From contig JADJSX010000023.1 of the NCBI GenBank assembly GCA_016711485.1, positions 1,567,001 to 1,631,000 on the forward strand: a stretch of 64,000 nucleotides of DNA, written 5' to 3'. The stretch is from Leptospiraceae bacterium. GTDB taxonomy: Bacteria; Spirochaetota; Leptospiria; Leptospirales; Leptospiraceae. The notes under the pieces were generated by a model. The model did not search any database and was not told where the DNA came from. It worked only from the letters and a program-made list of their open reading frames with translations. Below are positions 31,274 to 40,570 of the stretch, one piece after another. The stretch's first letter is position 1, and every line of letters begins with the position of its first letter. The position numbers were made by a program, and so were the translations under genes.

Positions 31274-33421
31274 TTAAGGAGTCAATATATGTATTTTTAA
31301 TTTTTTATATTCCTTTTGCCCAGTAACCCATACCGCTTTTCCATCCCATTCTATTGCGTCATCACCTCGGTTCAAACGAAAATTGCCAAGATCCTTCGGG
31401 CTAACAAGTATTTTCCCTTTCTTATTAAAAACTAAATAACAAGTATTTACGTATGTTTTATCAGTCCATTTTTCCCAAATAGCTACAAATTTATCATCAT
31501 TTATTTTCACAAGTTTAGGTCTTGCTACGTTTTCTTTTTTTAGATCAGAATAATTTGTTAACCAAACAACTCCTGTCCTTTTTTGAAAGTTTTTACCCCC
31601 GCCGTAATCATAGTAAAATATTTGGTTACTTGTATCTCCATCGGAAATAACTACTTCAGGACTTACCATAGCCGAAGATTGTTTTCCTTCTACAGTTATG
31701 TTTTTTTTGGAAGGAAAATTTTTATCTACTAGTAACATAAATAAATTTCGGGATTCATTTAAGTAAGTACCTGTCTTATTATTATCAAAAGATTTTTCAG
31801 AACTTCCGAGAACTACATAACCAACATCACTTACAGCAAGACCTCCAAGCTCAGAATAAGTATTATTATCATTCGATCTATTCTCTCCTTTGTAGTGCGC
31901 TGTTTTATAAGTAAATATAACTTTAGATCCAGATGGTTTATGAAGATTGAATCCTCTCGGAAAATTATCGCCTAAATCCATATCCACAAAATCAGTTCCA
32001 TCAAATATAGTTCTTTGGTCAAATGAATGTGAAGCTACCCAAGTTGCCGATAAATCTTTTACGATTTGCATATTGTTTGTATCTACAACAAAAAGTATCC
32101 CACTTTGGTGATTTAAACCATCGCCTTTATTTTTATGTTGAGTTTTTCCCATATGAACGGCTACTTTTCCGTTGCCGTAAGCAACACGACTTGTTGCAGC
32201 AGATATAGGGCTCATCGTATCATAATTATTTCGATCAATCGCAAGTTGAAATTTTCCAGATTCAATTCCGGAGGAATTGTATTTAACTAAATAAACATTG
32301 CTGCTAAAATCTCCGTCAGTATTTTGTTTAGCGAAAACAACATAATAATTTCCGGAATCATCTTTTATAAAACCTCCAAACAATGAAAATTTCATTTTAA
32401 TAGAAATATCTTTTTTGGTAGTTAAATCATTATTGAGTTCTGTTAGATGAAGAATTCCTTTCTCTTTATCATTCCAACCAATACAAAGTGTTCCGTCAGA
32501 ATTTTTTACCGACACGATAGCAGGCTTTGTTCCATACATGGAACTGTGAGAAGATGGACCGAATTGGTCTTCTATGGTAGCATCGTAAGGGGAATCGTTA
32601 GTGGAAATAAACTTAATGTCTAATTCTTTTGGTTTGGCAGAAATTTCCATTTCCTGTTCGTTTGCTTCATTTAAAGCTTCTATTACCGACGATTGACTTG
32701 AAGGGATAATGGCAAATATTGGTTTATTTACTGAAATGCCGACCTTTCCATTTTCATACAAATTAAAAAAAGAATGAAGATCTATTCGACCATTTTTGAT
32801 TTCACTTGATTTATATGTTTTTACAAATTTTAAACTTCCATTCTCATAATAATAAGCATTATGGTCGGCAACTTTGTTCAATTTATAAAAAAACTTCAAA
32901 CTTCCATTTGAACCGAAGTTTTCAATTCCATTTTTAGCATTGTTTGCGAAATAGACTTTCACTTTATAAGCAGGATAGGATTCTTCTTTTACTTTTAATG
33001 TAAGTAGTTCTAAATCAAAACCAGAAGGTCTGTATTCTTCACTATAAGAAATAAATGCAGTCAATTCAGGTGTGACTGTATCTTCCATATTGTTCATATA
33101 TCCAATATAAGATTTCTTTATTATTGGTGAACCATCGCTGTATATTTGAATTTTATCAACAGATAGGTTTGGGGGAAAATGTGGATTTACCTCTGGAGTC
33201 GAAGGAACTGGTGTAGTAGTTTCATTCTGTTTAGGTGTAACAACAGGGTTTGATTCTGATTCTTTGGGTTCCGTTTTGGGAATAGTAGGATTATTTGCAG
33301 GTCTTTTCTTTGGAATATTTCCATTTTTTTTTAATTCCTCTAAATCAATCTTACTTACAATTTCTTGCAAAGTAGAACAATTGTAAGTCAACATAAATAA
33401 TAACAGCAGTAATAACTTCAT
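31274..33421 (-). CDS. Large hypothetical lipoprotein
   Basis: A 715-residue lipoprotein with signal MKLLLLLLFMLTYNCS, lipobox Cys15. A Pro/Thr/Lys-rich spacer (~38-85) is followed by a long beta-rich body with repeats such as GTLCIGWNDKEKGILHLTE and GNYYVVFAKQ...NVYLVKYNSSG and VGYVVLGSSEKS..., suggestive of a beta-propeller. No enzymatic motif is visible. It is monocistronic with its own terminator. Attached to the envelope, it may be a binding or surface protein; this is inference from the topology. Confidence 0.7.
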   Translation of the reverse strand: MKLLLLLLFMLTYNCSTLQEIVSKIDLEELKKNGNIPKKRPANNPTIPKTEPKESESNPVVTPKQNETTTPVPSTPEVNPHFPPNLSVDKIQIYSDGSPIIKKSYIGYMNNMEDTVTPELTAFISYSEEYRPSGFDLELLTLKVKEESYPAYKVKVYFANNAKNGIENFGSNGSLKFFYKLNKVADHNAYYYENGSLKFVKTYKSSEIKNGRIDLHSFFNLYENGKVGISVNKPIFAIIPSSQSSVIEALNEANEQEMEISAKPKELDIKFISTNDSPYDATIEDQFGPSSHSSMYGTKPAIVSVKNSDGTLCIGWNDKEKGILHLTELNNDLTTKKDISIKMKFSLFGGFIKDDSGNYYVVFAKQNTDGDFSSNVYLVKYNSSGIESGKFQLAIDRNNYDTMSPISAATSRVAYGNGKVAVHMGKTQHKNKGDGLNHQSGILFVVDTNNMQIVKDLSATWVASHSFDQRTIFDGTDFVDMDLGDNFPRGFNLHKPSGSKVIFTYKTAHYKGENRSNDNNTYSELGGLAVSDVGYVVLGSSEKSFDNNKTGTYLNESRNLFMLLVDKNFPSKKNITVEGKQSSAMVSPEVVISDGDTSNQIFYYDYGGGKNFQKRTGVVWLTNYSDLKKENVARPKLVKINDDKFVAIWEKWTDKTYVNTCYLVFNKKGKILVSPKDLGNFRLNRGDDAIEWDGKAVWVTGQKEYKKLKIHILTP

Positions 33422-33545
33422 ATAGATTCCTTATTTTTAATTTTAATGTACGAAACATTTGATTAATAGCATTTTATCAGGACATTAGGAAAGTCAATGA
33501 AATATGATTCTATACGAACGGTGCGAAACACAGGAAAATTATGCA

Positions 33546-33646
33546 GAAGGTTAGGAAGCAATTCCTAGCCTTCCCTTGTGCGAGGTTGGAAAACATGGTT
33601 TGAAAAATTTCCGTTTACCTATGAATGCGGGAAACTGTTTTCCCGC
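33546..33646. repeat. Two strong hairpins in the gap
   Basis: GAAGGTTAGGAA-GCAA-TTCCTAGCCTTC (33546-33573; 12-bp stem with one G-U pair and a GNRA tetraloop) and GCGGGAAA-CTGT-TTTCCCGC (33627-33646; 8-bp stem). Neither is followed by a T-run on either strand, so they are structured repeats or processing signals rather than classical terminators, between the divergent 5' end of the lipoprotein gene and the 3' end of the acyl-CoA dehydrogenase gene. Confidence 0.5.
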
Positions 33647-33681
33647 GAACAAGTAAAAATCCCACGTAAATTTATTTTTCT

Positions 33682-34857
33682 TCAAAAATCGTTCTTTCCT
33701 GTCATGAGGTTGCGGGCAATCACCATTTTGTGCACTTCACTTGGTCCATCTGCAAGTCTTGCTGCTCTTGCATCCCGATAAAATAATTCTAACTTCAAGT
33801 CGCGGCTATAACCGAGAGACCCACAAATTTGGATTGCACGGTCAATACATTTACAAAGAATTTCGCTCACGTGCCATTTTGCCATGGAGATAATTTGTCT
33901 AGCATCATCGCCTCGACGAAGAGTATCTGCGGCTTTGAGAGTAAGTAAAAATCCAGATTCTATTTCGAGTGCAGATTCTGCGAACATCCATTGGATTCCT
34001 TGATGGTCGGCAAGTTTAGATCCAAATACTTCTCTGGATTTTGCGTACTCTCGGGCGATGTCCATTGACCGTCTAGCTAATCCAATCCAGCGCATACAGT
34101 GCGTTAACCTTGCAGGACCGAGTCTTACTTGAGTCCATTTGAATCCTTCTCCGACTCTACCGAGGATCATCGACTGAGGAACTTCTACATTTTCAAATTT
34201 TAATTCACAATGTCCACCTTGACCGTGTGAACCCATTGTGTTTACTTCGCGTACCATTGTGTAACCAGGTGCGTCAGTCGGAACAAGAAATAGAGTAGAA
34301 CGACGAAAACTTCCACTTACTTTGGACATTACAATTAAAAACTTGGCACCATTCGCTCCAGTGCAATACCATTTATGACCGTTTAATATGTATTTGTCTC
34401 CCACTTTTTCTGCATTCGTCATGAGAGATTGGGGATCAGAGCCGGCGCCGGGTGGAGGTTCGGTCATAGCAAAACCGGATCGAATTTCTCCTTTTACAAG
34501 TGGATGATAAAATAGGTCTTTTTGTTCTGTATTTGCAGCCTCATGAAGCAAATGCATATTCCCTTCATCTGGAGCGTCACAGTTAAATACAAATGGTGCG
34601 ATAGGTGACCGACCTAGTTCACTAAAAATAATTGCAGTTCCGACTAGATCAAGTCCAAGCCCACCTTCCGACTTTGGTAAATGCGGTGTCCACAGTCCGG
34701 CGGCCTTTACTTTTTTACGAAGGTCTTGTGCTACTTCTTCGGGAAGTCTTCCGATTGTGTAGTCATAGTCTTTTTCGTGAGGCATTACAACTTGCTCGAC
34801 GAATTCTTTCATCTTGATTCTTAATTCTTCTACTTCTTTTGGTACATTGAAATCCAT
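33682..34857 (-). CDS. Acyl-CoA dehydrogenase, ACAD10/11-like
   Basis: A 391-residue flavoprotein from ATG 34857, preceded by GAGG at normal spacing (a start 13 codons earlier runs into a repeat). The family motifs AMTEPPPGAGSDP (FAD-binding), HKWYCTGANGA, and the C-terminal RAIQICGSLGYSRDL and ARLADGPSEVH are visible. Where short-chain enzymes have the catalytic Glu (YEGT), this one has ADGPSE, an Asp shared by ACAD10/11-type dehydrogenases acting on long or branched acyl-CoAs. It is separated from the MDR gene by the inverted-repeat element at 34876-35086. Confidence 0.85.
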   Translation of the reverse strand: MDFNVPKEVEELRIKMKEFVEQVVMPHEKDYDYTIGRLPEEVAQDLRKKVKAAGLWTPHLPKSEGGLGLDLVGTAIIFSELGRSPIAPFVFNCDAPDEGNMHLLHEAANTEQKDLFYHPLVKGEIRSGFAMTEPPPGAGSDPQSLMTNAEKVGDKYILNGHKWYCTGANGAKFLIVMSKVSGSFRRSTLFLVPTDAPGYTMVREVNTMGSHGQGGHCELKFENVEVPQSMILGRVGEGFKWTQVRLGPARLTHCMRWIGLARRSMDIAREYAKSREVFGSKLADHQGIQWMFAESALEIESGFLLTLKAADTLRRGDDARQIISMAKWHVSEILCKCIDRAIQICGSLGYSRDLKLELFYRDARAARLADGPSEVHKMVIARNLMTGKNDF

Positions 34858-34875
34858 GTTATCCTCTTTTTTTTT

Positions 34876-35086
34876 GCCACAGAGGCAAGGAGACACAGAG
34901 AGGGTTGAGGTTTGGTTAATGGAAGTTCAATGTATGGATTCACACTTGATGTCACCCTCGAAATTTTCAGTCGGGGGGCTCCAAGAACTAGAGATTCCCA
35001 ACAGAAAATTTTGGGAATGACAACTAGCTTAATTTCATTGAAATAATTAAAATCTAAAACTCTCTGTGTCTCCGTGCCTCTGTGGC
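34876..35086. repeat. MITE-like element with 27-bp inverted ends
   Basis: The left end begins GCCACAGAGGCAAGGAGACA and the right end terminates with its 27-nt reverse complement (35060-35086) with a single mismatch. Between them lies a TGTCACCC...GGGAATGACA element (34950-35022) with an inner hairpin TTCCCAA...TTGGGAA. The whole is ~211 bp, non-coding, and lies between genes. A solo copy of the end sequence is at 28115. Confidence 0.7.
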
Positions 35087-35091
35087 TAATC

Positions 35092-36099
35092 TTATTTTAT
35101 CTGAATTATAATTTTTCCTTTTACTCGACCCGTTTGTTGGTAGCTGAATGCTTCCTTCACATCCTTTAATGGAAAAACTTTATCCACTAAAGGTTTCACT
35201 TTATTATCCTCAATTAGCTTTGTAATTTTACTTAACTGCTCTCCACTTGCATTCATAAAAAGATACTTGTAGTTTACTTTATGTTTTTTTGCGAGAGAAC
35301 TGTTTTTTATATTTAATAAGTAAAATAAAGTTTTAATAAATGGGTTCAAACCAAATTTATCAGCATAATCCGGAGTTGGAATTCCACTGATGGAAATTAA
35401 TATTCCTCCTGGTTTTAACACTTTATAGGAGTCTTCTCTTGATTTGCCTCCCATTGTATCAAATACTAAATCATAGTCTTTTAACAATTCCCAAAAATTT
35501 TCTTTTTTGTAGTCAATGATTACATCTGCACCTAGACTTTTTACGAGTTCAATATTTGTTGTACTGGTTGTAGTAGCGACTTCGGCTCCTGCATTTTTTG
35601 CAAGTTGAATCGCAATGTTTCCAACACCTCCAGAGCCAGCGTGGATAAGAACCTTTTGCCCCTTTTGTAAATTTCCTAAATCAAATAGTGCCTGCCAGGA
35701 AGTAAGTCCTACAAGTGGAATTCCGGCTGCTTCTTCAAAACTTAGGTTTTTCGGTTTCAATGCAGCTTCCTCATGATTAACAACACAAAATTCAGCAAAT
35801 GTTCCAGTAATTTTTTTCTTACCAGGACGGAAATAAACTTCGTCGCCAACTTTAAATTTATTTACATTTACCCCTATTTGTGTGACAACTCCCGCTCCAT
35901 CGTTTCCTAGAATATGTGGCATTTTATAATCCATCATAATTTTGACATCACCCTTCATAACTTTCCAGTCGATGGGATTTACGCTCGCTGCACGCATTTC
36001 GATTAATACTTCATCATTATCAATTACAGGTTTTGGAAAATCTTCTACGTATTCGATTACTTCATTTCCGCCATATTTTCGGATTAGACTTGCTTTCAT
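35092..36099 (-). CDS. Zinc-independent MDR-family NADP(H) oxidoreductase
   Basis: A 335-residue medium-chain dehydrogenase/reductase of the quinone-oxidoreductase branch. MRAASVNPIDWKVMKG and ILGNDGAGVVTQIG form the GroES-like domain; VLIHAGSGGVGNIAIQLAKN is the nucleotide-binding Rossmann loop. There is no catalytic-zinc Cys/His pair, which fits a quinone oxidoreductase or enoyl reductase. The C-terminus GRVKGKIIIQI is typical. Its ATG overlaps the end of the SRPBCC gene by 4 bp, so they form an operon. Substrate unknown. Confidence 0.85.
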   Translation of the reverse strand: MKASLIRKYGGNEVIEYVEDFPKPVIDNDEVLIEMRAASVNPIDWKVMKGDVKIMMDYKMPHILGNDGAGVVTQIGVNVNKFKVGDEVYFRPGKKKITGTFAEFCVVNHEEAALKPKNLSFEEAAGIPLVGLTSWQALFDLGNLQKGQKVLIHAGSGGVGNIAIQLAKNAGAEVATTTSTTNIELVKSLGADVIIDYKKENFWELLKDYDLVFDTMGGKSREDSYKVLKPGGILISISGIPTPDYADKFGLNPFIKTLFYLLNIKNSSLAKKHKVNYKYLFMNASGEQLSKITKLIEDNKVKPLVDKVFPLKDVKEAFSYQQTGRVKGKIIIQIK

Positions 36100-36590
36100 T
36101 TTTTTACTTCCTTTTCGTTAAATGCTTTCATATTAGTAAGACAAGACTTCATTGCTTTTTTAAATCCCCAAACAACGACGGGAAGTAGCAGTCTAGATAA
36201 AAAAGTATCTTTACCAAGGAAAGTATAATCCCAATTAACCTCTACTTGGTTTTCTTTTTGTTTGAGAGTATATTTTCCAATCATATTATTAAATAGAAGT
36301 TTCTGAATAGAATTCATCTCAGCCATTTCGTAAGTTTGTGAATAAGGGCTATTATGCTCTAAAATTCTCTCTTTAACCAAAGAACCATCTCCGAGTCTAA
36401 CGGTTCGGATAAGTCCGACTTCGATGTTTGTATCTATTGGAATAGTAATTTCTTCAATTGAAGGAATAAGTGGGAAAAATCCTCGAAAGTATTTGGGAAA
36501 GTCGGCACCATTGACAGCTAACGTATTAAATATTTTTTCGATAGATTCGGTGACAAAAACTTCTGTGTGAATTTCTTTTGTATTAGGCAT
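36096..36590 (-). CDS. SRPBCC (START-like) lipid-binding-fold protein
   Basis: A 164-residue protein with the helix-grip pattern: an N-terminal strand (EIHTEVFVTESIEKIFNTLA), central strands (VGLIRTVRLGDGSLVKERIL) and the long C-terminal helix (LPVVVWGFKKAMKSCLTNMK). START-like proteins bind hydrophobic ligands or act in polyketide and lipid chemistry. It is coupled to the MDR oxidoreductase gene by a 4-bp overlap, suggesting both handle the same hydrophobic substrate. Confidence 0.65.
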   Translation of the reverse strand: MPNTKEIHTEVFVTESIEKIFNTLAVNGADFPKYFRGFFPLIPSIEEITIPIDTNIEVGLIRTVRLGDGSLVKERILEHNSPYSQTYEMAEMNSIQKLLFNNMIGKYTLKQKENQVEVNWDYTFLGKDTFLSRLLLPVVVWGFKKAMKSCLTNMKAFNEKEVKK

Positions 36591-36652
36591 TTTATTTATC
36601 CGTGATTTTTATCATTGTTTCAGTATTTGTAATCGAAAGTCAAACGCAAACT

Positions 36653-37714
36653 TTACTTTGCCAATTTAAATTTTCCAATGCGATCATTGTGTAAGCTCCC
36701 AAGATACAGATAACCTTTGTATTCCAGAGCAGAGGTTATTTCCTTTAAATGTTTGCCACTAGGTTCTTGGAAACTTTCTAATATATTTCCAGATTCATCG
36801 AGTGAAAGAACAAATCCATATGGTTTTGGTTTCGGCCAGAAAAATCGAGGAAGTTTTGACATTATTTTTGTAAGGAAAGGGTGGGGTTGTATTTTATCGA
36901 GCATAGGATTTCGGATTGTATAAAGTGCCAGATAAAAAATACCTTTTCCATTTGATGTAATATTGTCCGGAAAGCCGGGTGTGTTATCTAAAAATATATC
37001 CTTGGTTCCTTTTTTATCTCCCTTGAGGTAATATCGTGTTATGCGATAACGATAGGTTTCATTGATTAAAACGAAATCTTCATTTTTGGAAAGGGCGACT
37101 CCATTTGCAAAGTACAAATCTTTTAATAAAACGATAGTTTCTTTAGTGATTGGATCATATTTTAGAAATCTTCCATGTGGTTTGGATTCGAGTAGATCAT
37201 AAAGATAATCAGGTTGGTGGTATTTTGAACTTGCGTCTGTAAAATAGATGATTCCATCTTTTGTTATTGCTAAATCATCTGTAAACGCAAAAGGTACATT
37301 ATCTGCTGTATTTGCTAAAGTTGTAACTTTTCCTTCTTTGGATACAGAAAGTAAACCTTTCCACGCATCGCATACAATCAATTCTCCATGAGAATCAAAC
37401 TCCATTCCAAGAGGTCTGCCTCCCGTGTTAATAAATGGCTCCACTTTTCCATCTGGGTATATTTTTGTGATATCTCCTGTGGCAGTACCTGCATAAATAA
37501 TTCCATCTTTATCAATTGCTAATCCTTCTGGTCCGTCTATTTCTCCCTCTGCTAAAAGTTCGGAAGAGGTTAACAGACTATTTTGTGCTAATACTCCTTC
37601 CATAGGTTGGGGTTTAGGAGGATTAAAACCGACAGGATCTATCGGAGTAGATTTAAATGTAAAGTAGGAGAGGATCAAAATTATAAGTAATAATATATAT
37701 TTAATTTTTTTCAT
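36653..37714 (-). CDS. Strictosidine-synthase/SMP-30-like propeller, membrane anchored
   Basis: A 353-residue protein with one N-terminal helix (YILLLIILILSYFTF) and a six-bladed propeller. Motifs characteristic of the strictosidine-synthase-like/APMAP group are PEGLAIDKDGIIYAGTATGD, GGRPLGMEFDSHGELIVCDA, FTDDLAITKDGIIYFTDASS (with the long HGRF insertion) and PGFPDNITSNGKGIFY. These proteins bind calcium in the propeller centre and may hydrolyse lactones or esters. Anchored facing the periplasm, it lies in the lipid-metabolism cluster. Confidence 0.8.
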   Translation of the reverse strand: MKKIKYILLLIILILSYFTFKSTPIDPVGFNPPKPQPMEGVLAQNSLLTSSELLAEGEIDGPEGLAIDKDGIIYAGTATGDITKIYPDGKVEPFINTGGRPLGMEFDSHGELIVCDAWKGLLSVSKEGKVTTLANTADNVPFAFTDDLAITKDGIIYFTDASSKYHQPDYLYDLLESKPHGRFLKYDPITKETIVLLKDLYFANGVALSKNEDFVLINETYRYRITRYYLKGDKKGTKDIFLDNTPGFPDNITSNGKGIFYLALYTIRNPMLDKIQPHPFLTKIMSKLPRFFWPKPKPYGFVLSLDESGNILESFQEPSGKHLKEITSALEYKGYLYLGSLHNDRIGKFKLAK

Positions 37715-37827
37715 TTCAATTTAAGTTTTGATTCATTTAACTTTTTCAATGATTTGCTAGTCAAGTCTATGTAAAAATTATTTTACTGAAATTTCCAATA
37801 ACCAATAAGAACTGGTTAGTAAAGTAT

Positions 37828-37853
37828 AAAGGGATATTATAAAAAATCCCTTT
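37828..37853. terminator. Stem-loop in the gap between SDR and propeller genes
   Basis: AAAGGGAT (37828-37835) and ATCCCTTT (37846-37853), 8-bp stem, 10-nt A/T loop. It may terminate the minus-strand SDR/acyl-CoA dehydrogenase transcript, which ends ~100 bp away; there is no clear T-run. Confidence 0.4.
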
Positions 37854-37957
37854 TGAATAGTTATACCATACATAGAAAAAATAAAACGGATTTACAAGAA
37901 GTTCAAGTATTTTCATGCGATTCATTTTTAATAAACTTAAACTTCAAACGGTTATCT

Positions 37958-38701
37958 CTATACAATATTTGTCATCCCGCCATCAACCACAATCGTTTGC
38001 GCGTTGATATAAGCCGACGCATCACTGGCTAAAAAAATAGCAGTTCCTAAAAGTTCTTCCGGTTTACCCATACGTCCCATTGGAATACGAGTTTTGATCC
38101 CTTCCATCAGAGCTTCTTTGGATTTCATATTTCCTACCATGTCGGTGTCGATGAATCCGGGGCAAATGGCGTTTAGCCTAAATCCACTTCGAATCCATTC
38201 AGCGGCACAAGCTAGTGTTAGTTGAATGACTGCTCCTTTCGTTCCTGAATAGACAGAGGCAAGAGTAAATCCCCGTAATCCCAGGACTGATGCAATATTA
38301 ATAATGTTACCACCGATTTGTTTATGTGCTTTGTAGTATGCCTGACTTGCTCGAAATACTGCTTTGAAGTTAATATCGATTAGGTCGCTCATTTCTTTTT
38401 CGTTTAAGTGGGAACCGGGTTTATTTAGGGAAATTCCGGCGTTGTTAATTAATACATCTAATTTACCGTGTTTGGTTTTGATCTCGGCAATGATGTCTTT
38501 AATCTTATCTTCTTCGAGTAGGTTGTTGACTCTGCCTTCGATGTTAGAGTCTTTCATCCATGCGATAGTTTCGGGTTTAGTTCCGGTTCCGTATACGATT
38601 GCTCCTGCATCCCGAAAACCTTCTGCGAGAGATTTTCCAATCCCTCGGCTTGCTCCTGTGATTAATATGGTTTTGTCTGTTACATCAAATAGATTTTTCA
38701 T
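37958..38701 (-). CDS. Short-chain dehydrogenase/reductase (FabG-like)
   Basis: A 247-residue classical SDR: TGASRGIG (cofactor loop, 16-23), VLINNAGIS, the active-site Ser in NIASVLGLRG and YSGTK (Y-xxx-K), then CPGFIDTDM and the C-terminal VVDGGMT. It reduces a 3-oxo or 3-hydroxy acyl or alcohol substrate with NAD(P)H. It is 2 bp downstream of the acyl-CoA dehydrogenase gene, so the pair probably acts in one beta-oxidation-like route. Confidence 0.88.
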   Translation of the reverse strand: MKNLFDVTDKTILITGASRGIGKSLAEGFRDAGAIVYGTGTKPETIAWMKDSNIEGRVNNLLEEDKIKDIIAEIKTKHGKLDVLINNAGISLNKPGSHLNEKEMSDLIDINFKAVFRASQAYYKAHKQIGGNIINIASVLGLRGFTLASVYSGTKGAVIQLTLACAAEWIRSGFRLNAICPGFIDTDMVGNMKSKEALMEGIKTRIPMGRMGKPEELLGTAIFLASDASAYINAQTIVVDGGMTNIV

Positions 38702-38703
38702 AC

Positions 38704-39882
38704 TTATTTCCTTGTTGCGTTTTCTTTGATTAGCCCCGCCGCGATTTCGTTCTTTTGAATTTCTCTTGTACCTTCGTAGATTTGTAGAATCTTTGCATCA
38801 CGGAAGTATTTCTCTACTGGATACTCTTTTGTATACCCGTAACCACCGAAGATTTGAACTGCTTCCGTTGCGACAAACATAGCTGTATCTGCCGCGTAAC
38901 ATTTAGACATAGCAGAGAATTTAGCCATATCCTTGTGATCCATTTCACAGAGTAGGGCAGCTTTGTAAGTCATGAGTCTGCTTGCTTCAATTCGCATCGC
39001 CATATCGGCGAGTAAGTGTTGGATTGCTTGGAAAGTTCCAATTTTTACGCCAAACTGTTCTCTTTCACGAGAATATTGAATTGCCGCATCAAATGCGCCT
39101 TGTGCTAAACCGACAGCAGAAATAGCAACGGCTGGACGAGAGAGGTTAAGAGTCTTTAACCCCGTTAAGAATCCAGTATTTTCTTTGAGACCAATCAAAT
39201 TCTCCTCTGGAATTTCGCAGTCTTCAAAAATAAGCTGTCTGGTTTCTGAACAGCGAATACCTAGTTTGTCCTCTTTTTTTCCGAAAGAAAATCCAGGAGT
39301 TCCCTTTTCCACGACAAAGCAAGATATGCCTCTCGTTCCCCTTTCACGATTTGTGATAGCGAATACTGTATAAAGGTCAGCTTGACCGGCTCCACTGATC
39401 CATTGTTTGGTTCCGTTTAACACGTATTTGGCGCCTTTCTTGACTGCGGTAGTTGCCATATTCGGAACGTCAGATCCTGCACCCGGTTCTGTTAAACCAA
39501 AAGCAGCAATTTTATCACCTGATACAAGTGCGGGAAGCCATTTGTCTTTTTGTTCTTTGGTGGCTCCAATTTGAATAGGGAGTGCTCCGAGCTTAGTGGT
39601 GGCAAATGCAACGTTAATCCCTAGACATCCGTAAGATACTTCTTCTACTAAAATCATTTGCGCAAGAACTCCAAGTCCTAGTCCGCCCGCTTCTTCTTCA
39701 AACATCGCAGGGTAAAGTCCCGCTTCTTTGAATTTTTCTAATACTTTTTTAGGATACTCGTTGTGTTCATCGTAATAGGCTCTGTTTGGTATGACTTCTT
39801 TTTTTACTACGTCTCTGACTAGTTCACGTAGTTGTAATTGTTCTTCTGTAAAATTAATTAATATTCCTGTGGTTTCGGTCAT
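38704..39882 (-). CDS. Short-chain-type acyl-CoA dehydrogenase
   Basis: A 392-residue acyl-CoA dehydrogenase with the complete set of motifs: FGLTEPGAGSDVPNM, KQWISGAGQADLYTV, RCSETRQLIFEDCEIPEENL, REREQFGVKIGTFQAIQHLL, VQIFGGYGYTKEYPVEKYFR and QIYEGTREIQ. The Glu of the last motif is the catalytic base used by short/medium-chain enzymes. FAD-dependent; electrons pass to ETF. It is co-directional with the SDR gene (2-bp gap). Confidence 0.9.
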   Translation of the reverse strand: MTETTGILINFTEEQLQLRELVRDVVKKEVIPNRAYYDEHNEYPKKVLEKFKEAGLYPAMFEEEAGGLGLGVLAQMILVEEVSYGCLGINVAFATTKLGALPIQIGATKEQKDKWLPALVSGDKIAAFGLTEPGAGSDVPNMATTAVKKGAKYVLNGTKQWISGAGQADLYTVFAITNRERGTRGISCFVVEKGTPGFSFGKKEDKLGIRCSETRQLIFEDCEIPEENLIGLKENTGFLTGLKTLNLSRPAVAISAVGLAQGAFDAAIQYSREREQFGVKIGTFQAIQHLLADMAMRIEASRLMTYKAALLCEMDHKDMAKFSAMSKCYAADTAMFVATEAVQIFGGYGYTKEYPVEKYFRDAKILQIYEGTREIQKNEIAAGLIKENATRK

Positions 39883-40385
39883 GATTTTCCTCTTTAGTAA
39901 TTTGTTGAAGCCTAGATGATTTGAGTCAAGTATATATTGGTTAAAAATGTTTTTTTATACGAAAGAAATATACTGTGCGGTATGGGAATTTTATGAATCT
40001 CGGTGATAAAAAATTGAACAATGGTATCTTTGTTGTGTTTGCAATTTCCTTTTTATGCCATGAATCTTAAAATTTCTTCTGATTAAGAAATTCTTTGCAG
40101 AAAAAACTTTCTGTAAATTTAATTGTCTGGATTTGTGACTTGAAATTGATATTAAATAAAATTGGATCTAGGATTTGCGGATAATCTCTAAGAATAAAAC
40201 TTAAAGTAAAAAATACAGGTTTCCAAATCTAAGTTGCGTAGCATATTATAATGTGAACTCGATGTAATATATGTTATACCGAACTGACGTTGATATATAT
40301 TTTATCTTAACAAATTTTTTACTTGTCAGAACTTATTTTAATACCATAAGAAATGATAAAAGCACTGGAATGTAATACTCAAAAA
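39883..40385. other. AT-rich intergenic region
   Basis: About 500 bp without a convincing gene. A short hairpin AATTTCTT-CTGATT-AAGAAATT (40071-40092) and scattered poly-T/A tracts are the only features. Confidence 0.5.
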
Positions 40386-40541
40386 ATGAAACTGATACTA
40401 ATCCTATCATTAATTCTATTCTTGACCTGTAAAAATAAAGAAGAGCCTGCCTCAGTTGTGCCCACAAAACAAGGACAAGAGGATACAGTTTATTATCCGG
40501 CTAAATTGAAACCGTTTTCGAGACGGGAAATATCGTCCTGA
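40386..40541 (+). CDS. Small lipoprotein
   Basis: A 51-residue lipoprotein MKLILILSLILFLTCKNKEE: signal with lipobox Cys15, then a short polar tail ending KLKPFSRREISS. The ATG at 40386 is preferred over one 11 codons upstream since it places the signal at the N-terminus. It may be a decayed larger lipoprotein. It converges on the toxin-antitoxin pair. Confidence 0.55.
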   Translation: MKLILILSLILFLTCKNKEEPASVVPTKQGQEDTVYYPAKLKPFSRREISS

Positions 40542-40570
40542 ATTTTCTTACCAAGGCTTGGATTAAACTT

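Noticed and set aside
33578..33781. 67-codon plus-strand reading frame
   Set aside because: Its second half is antisense to the acyl-CoA dehydrogenase gene and the first half covers the hairpins; no ribosome site.
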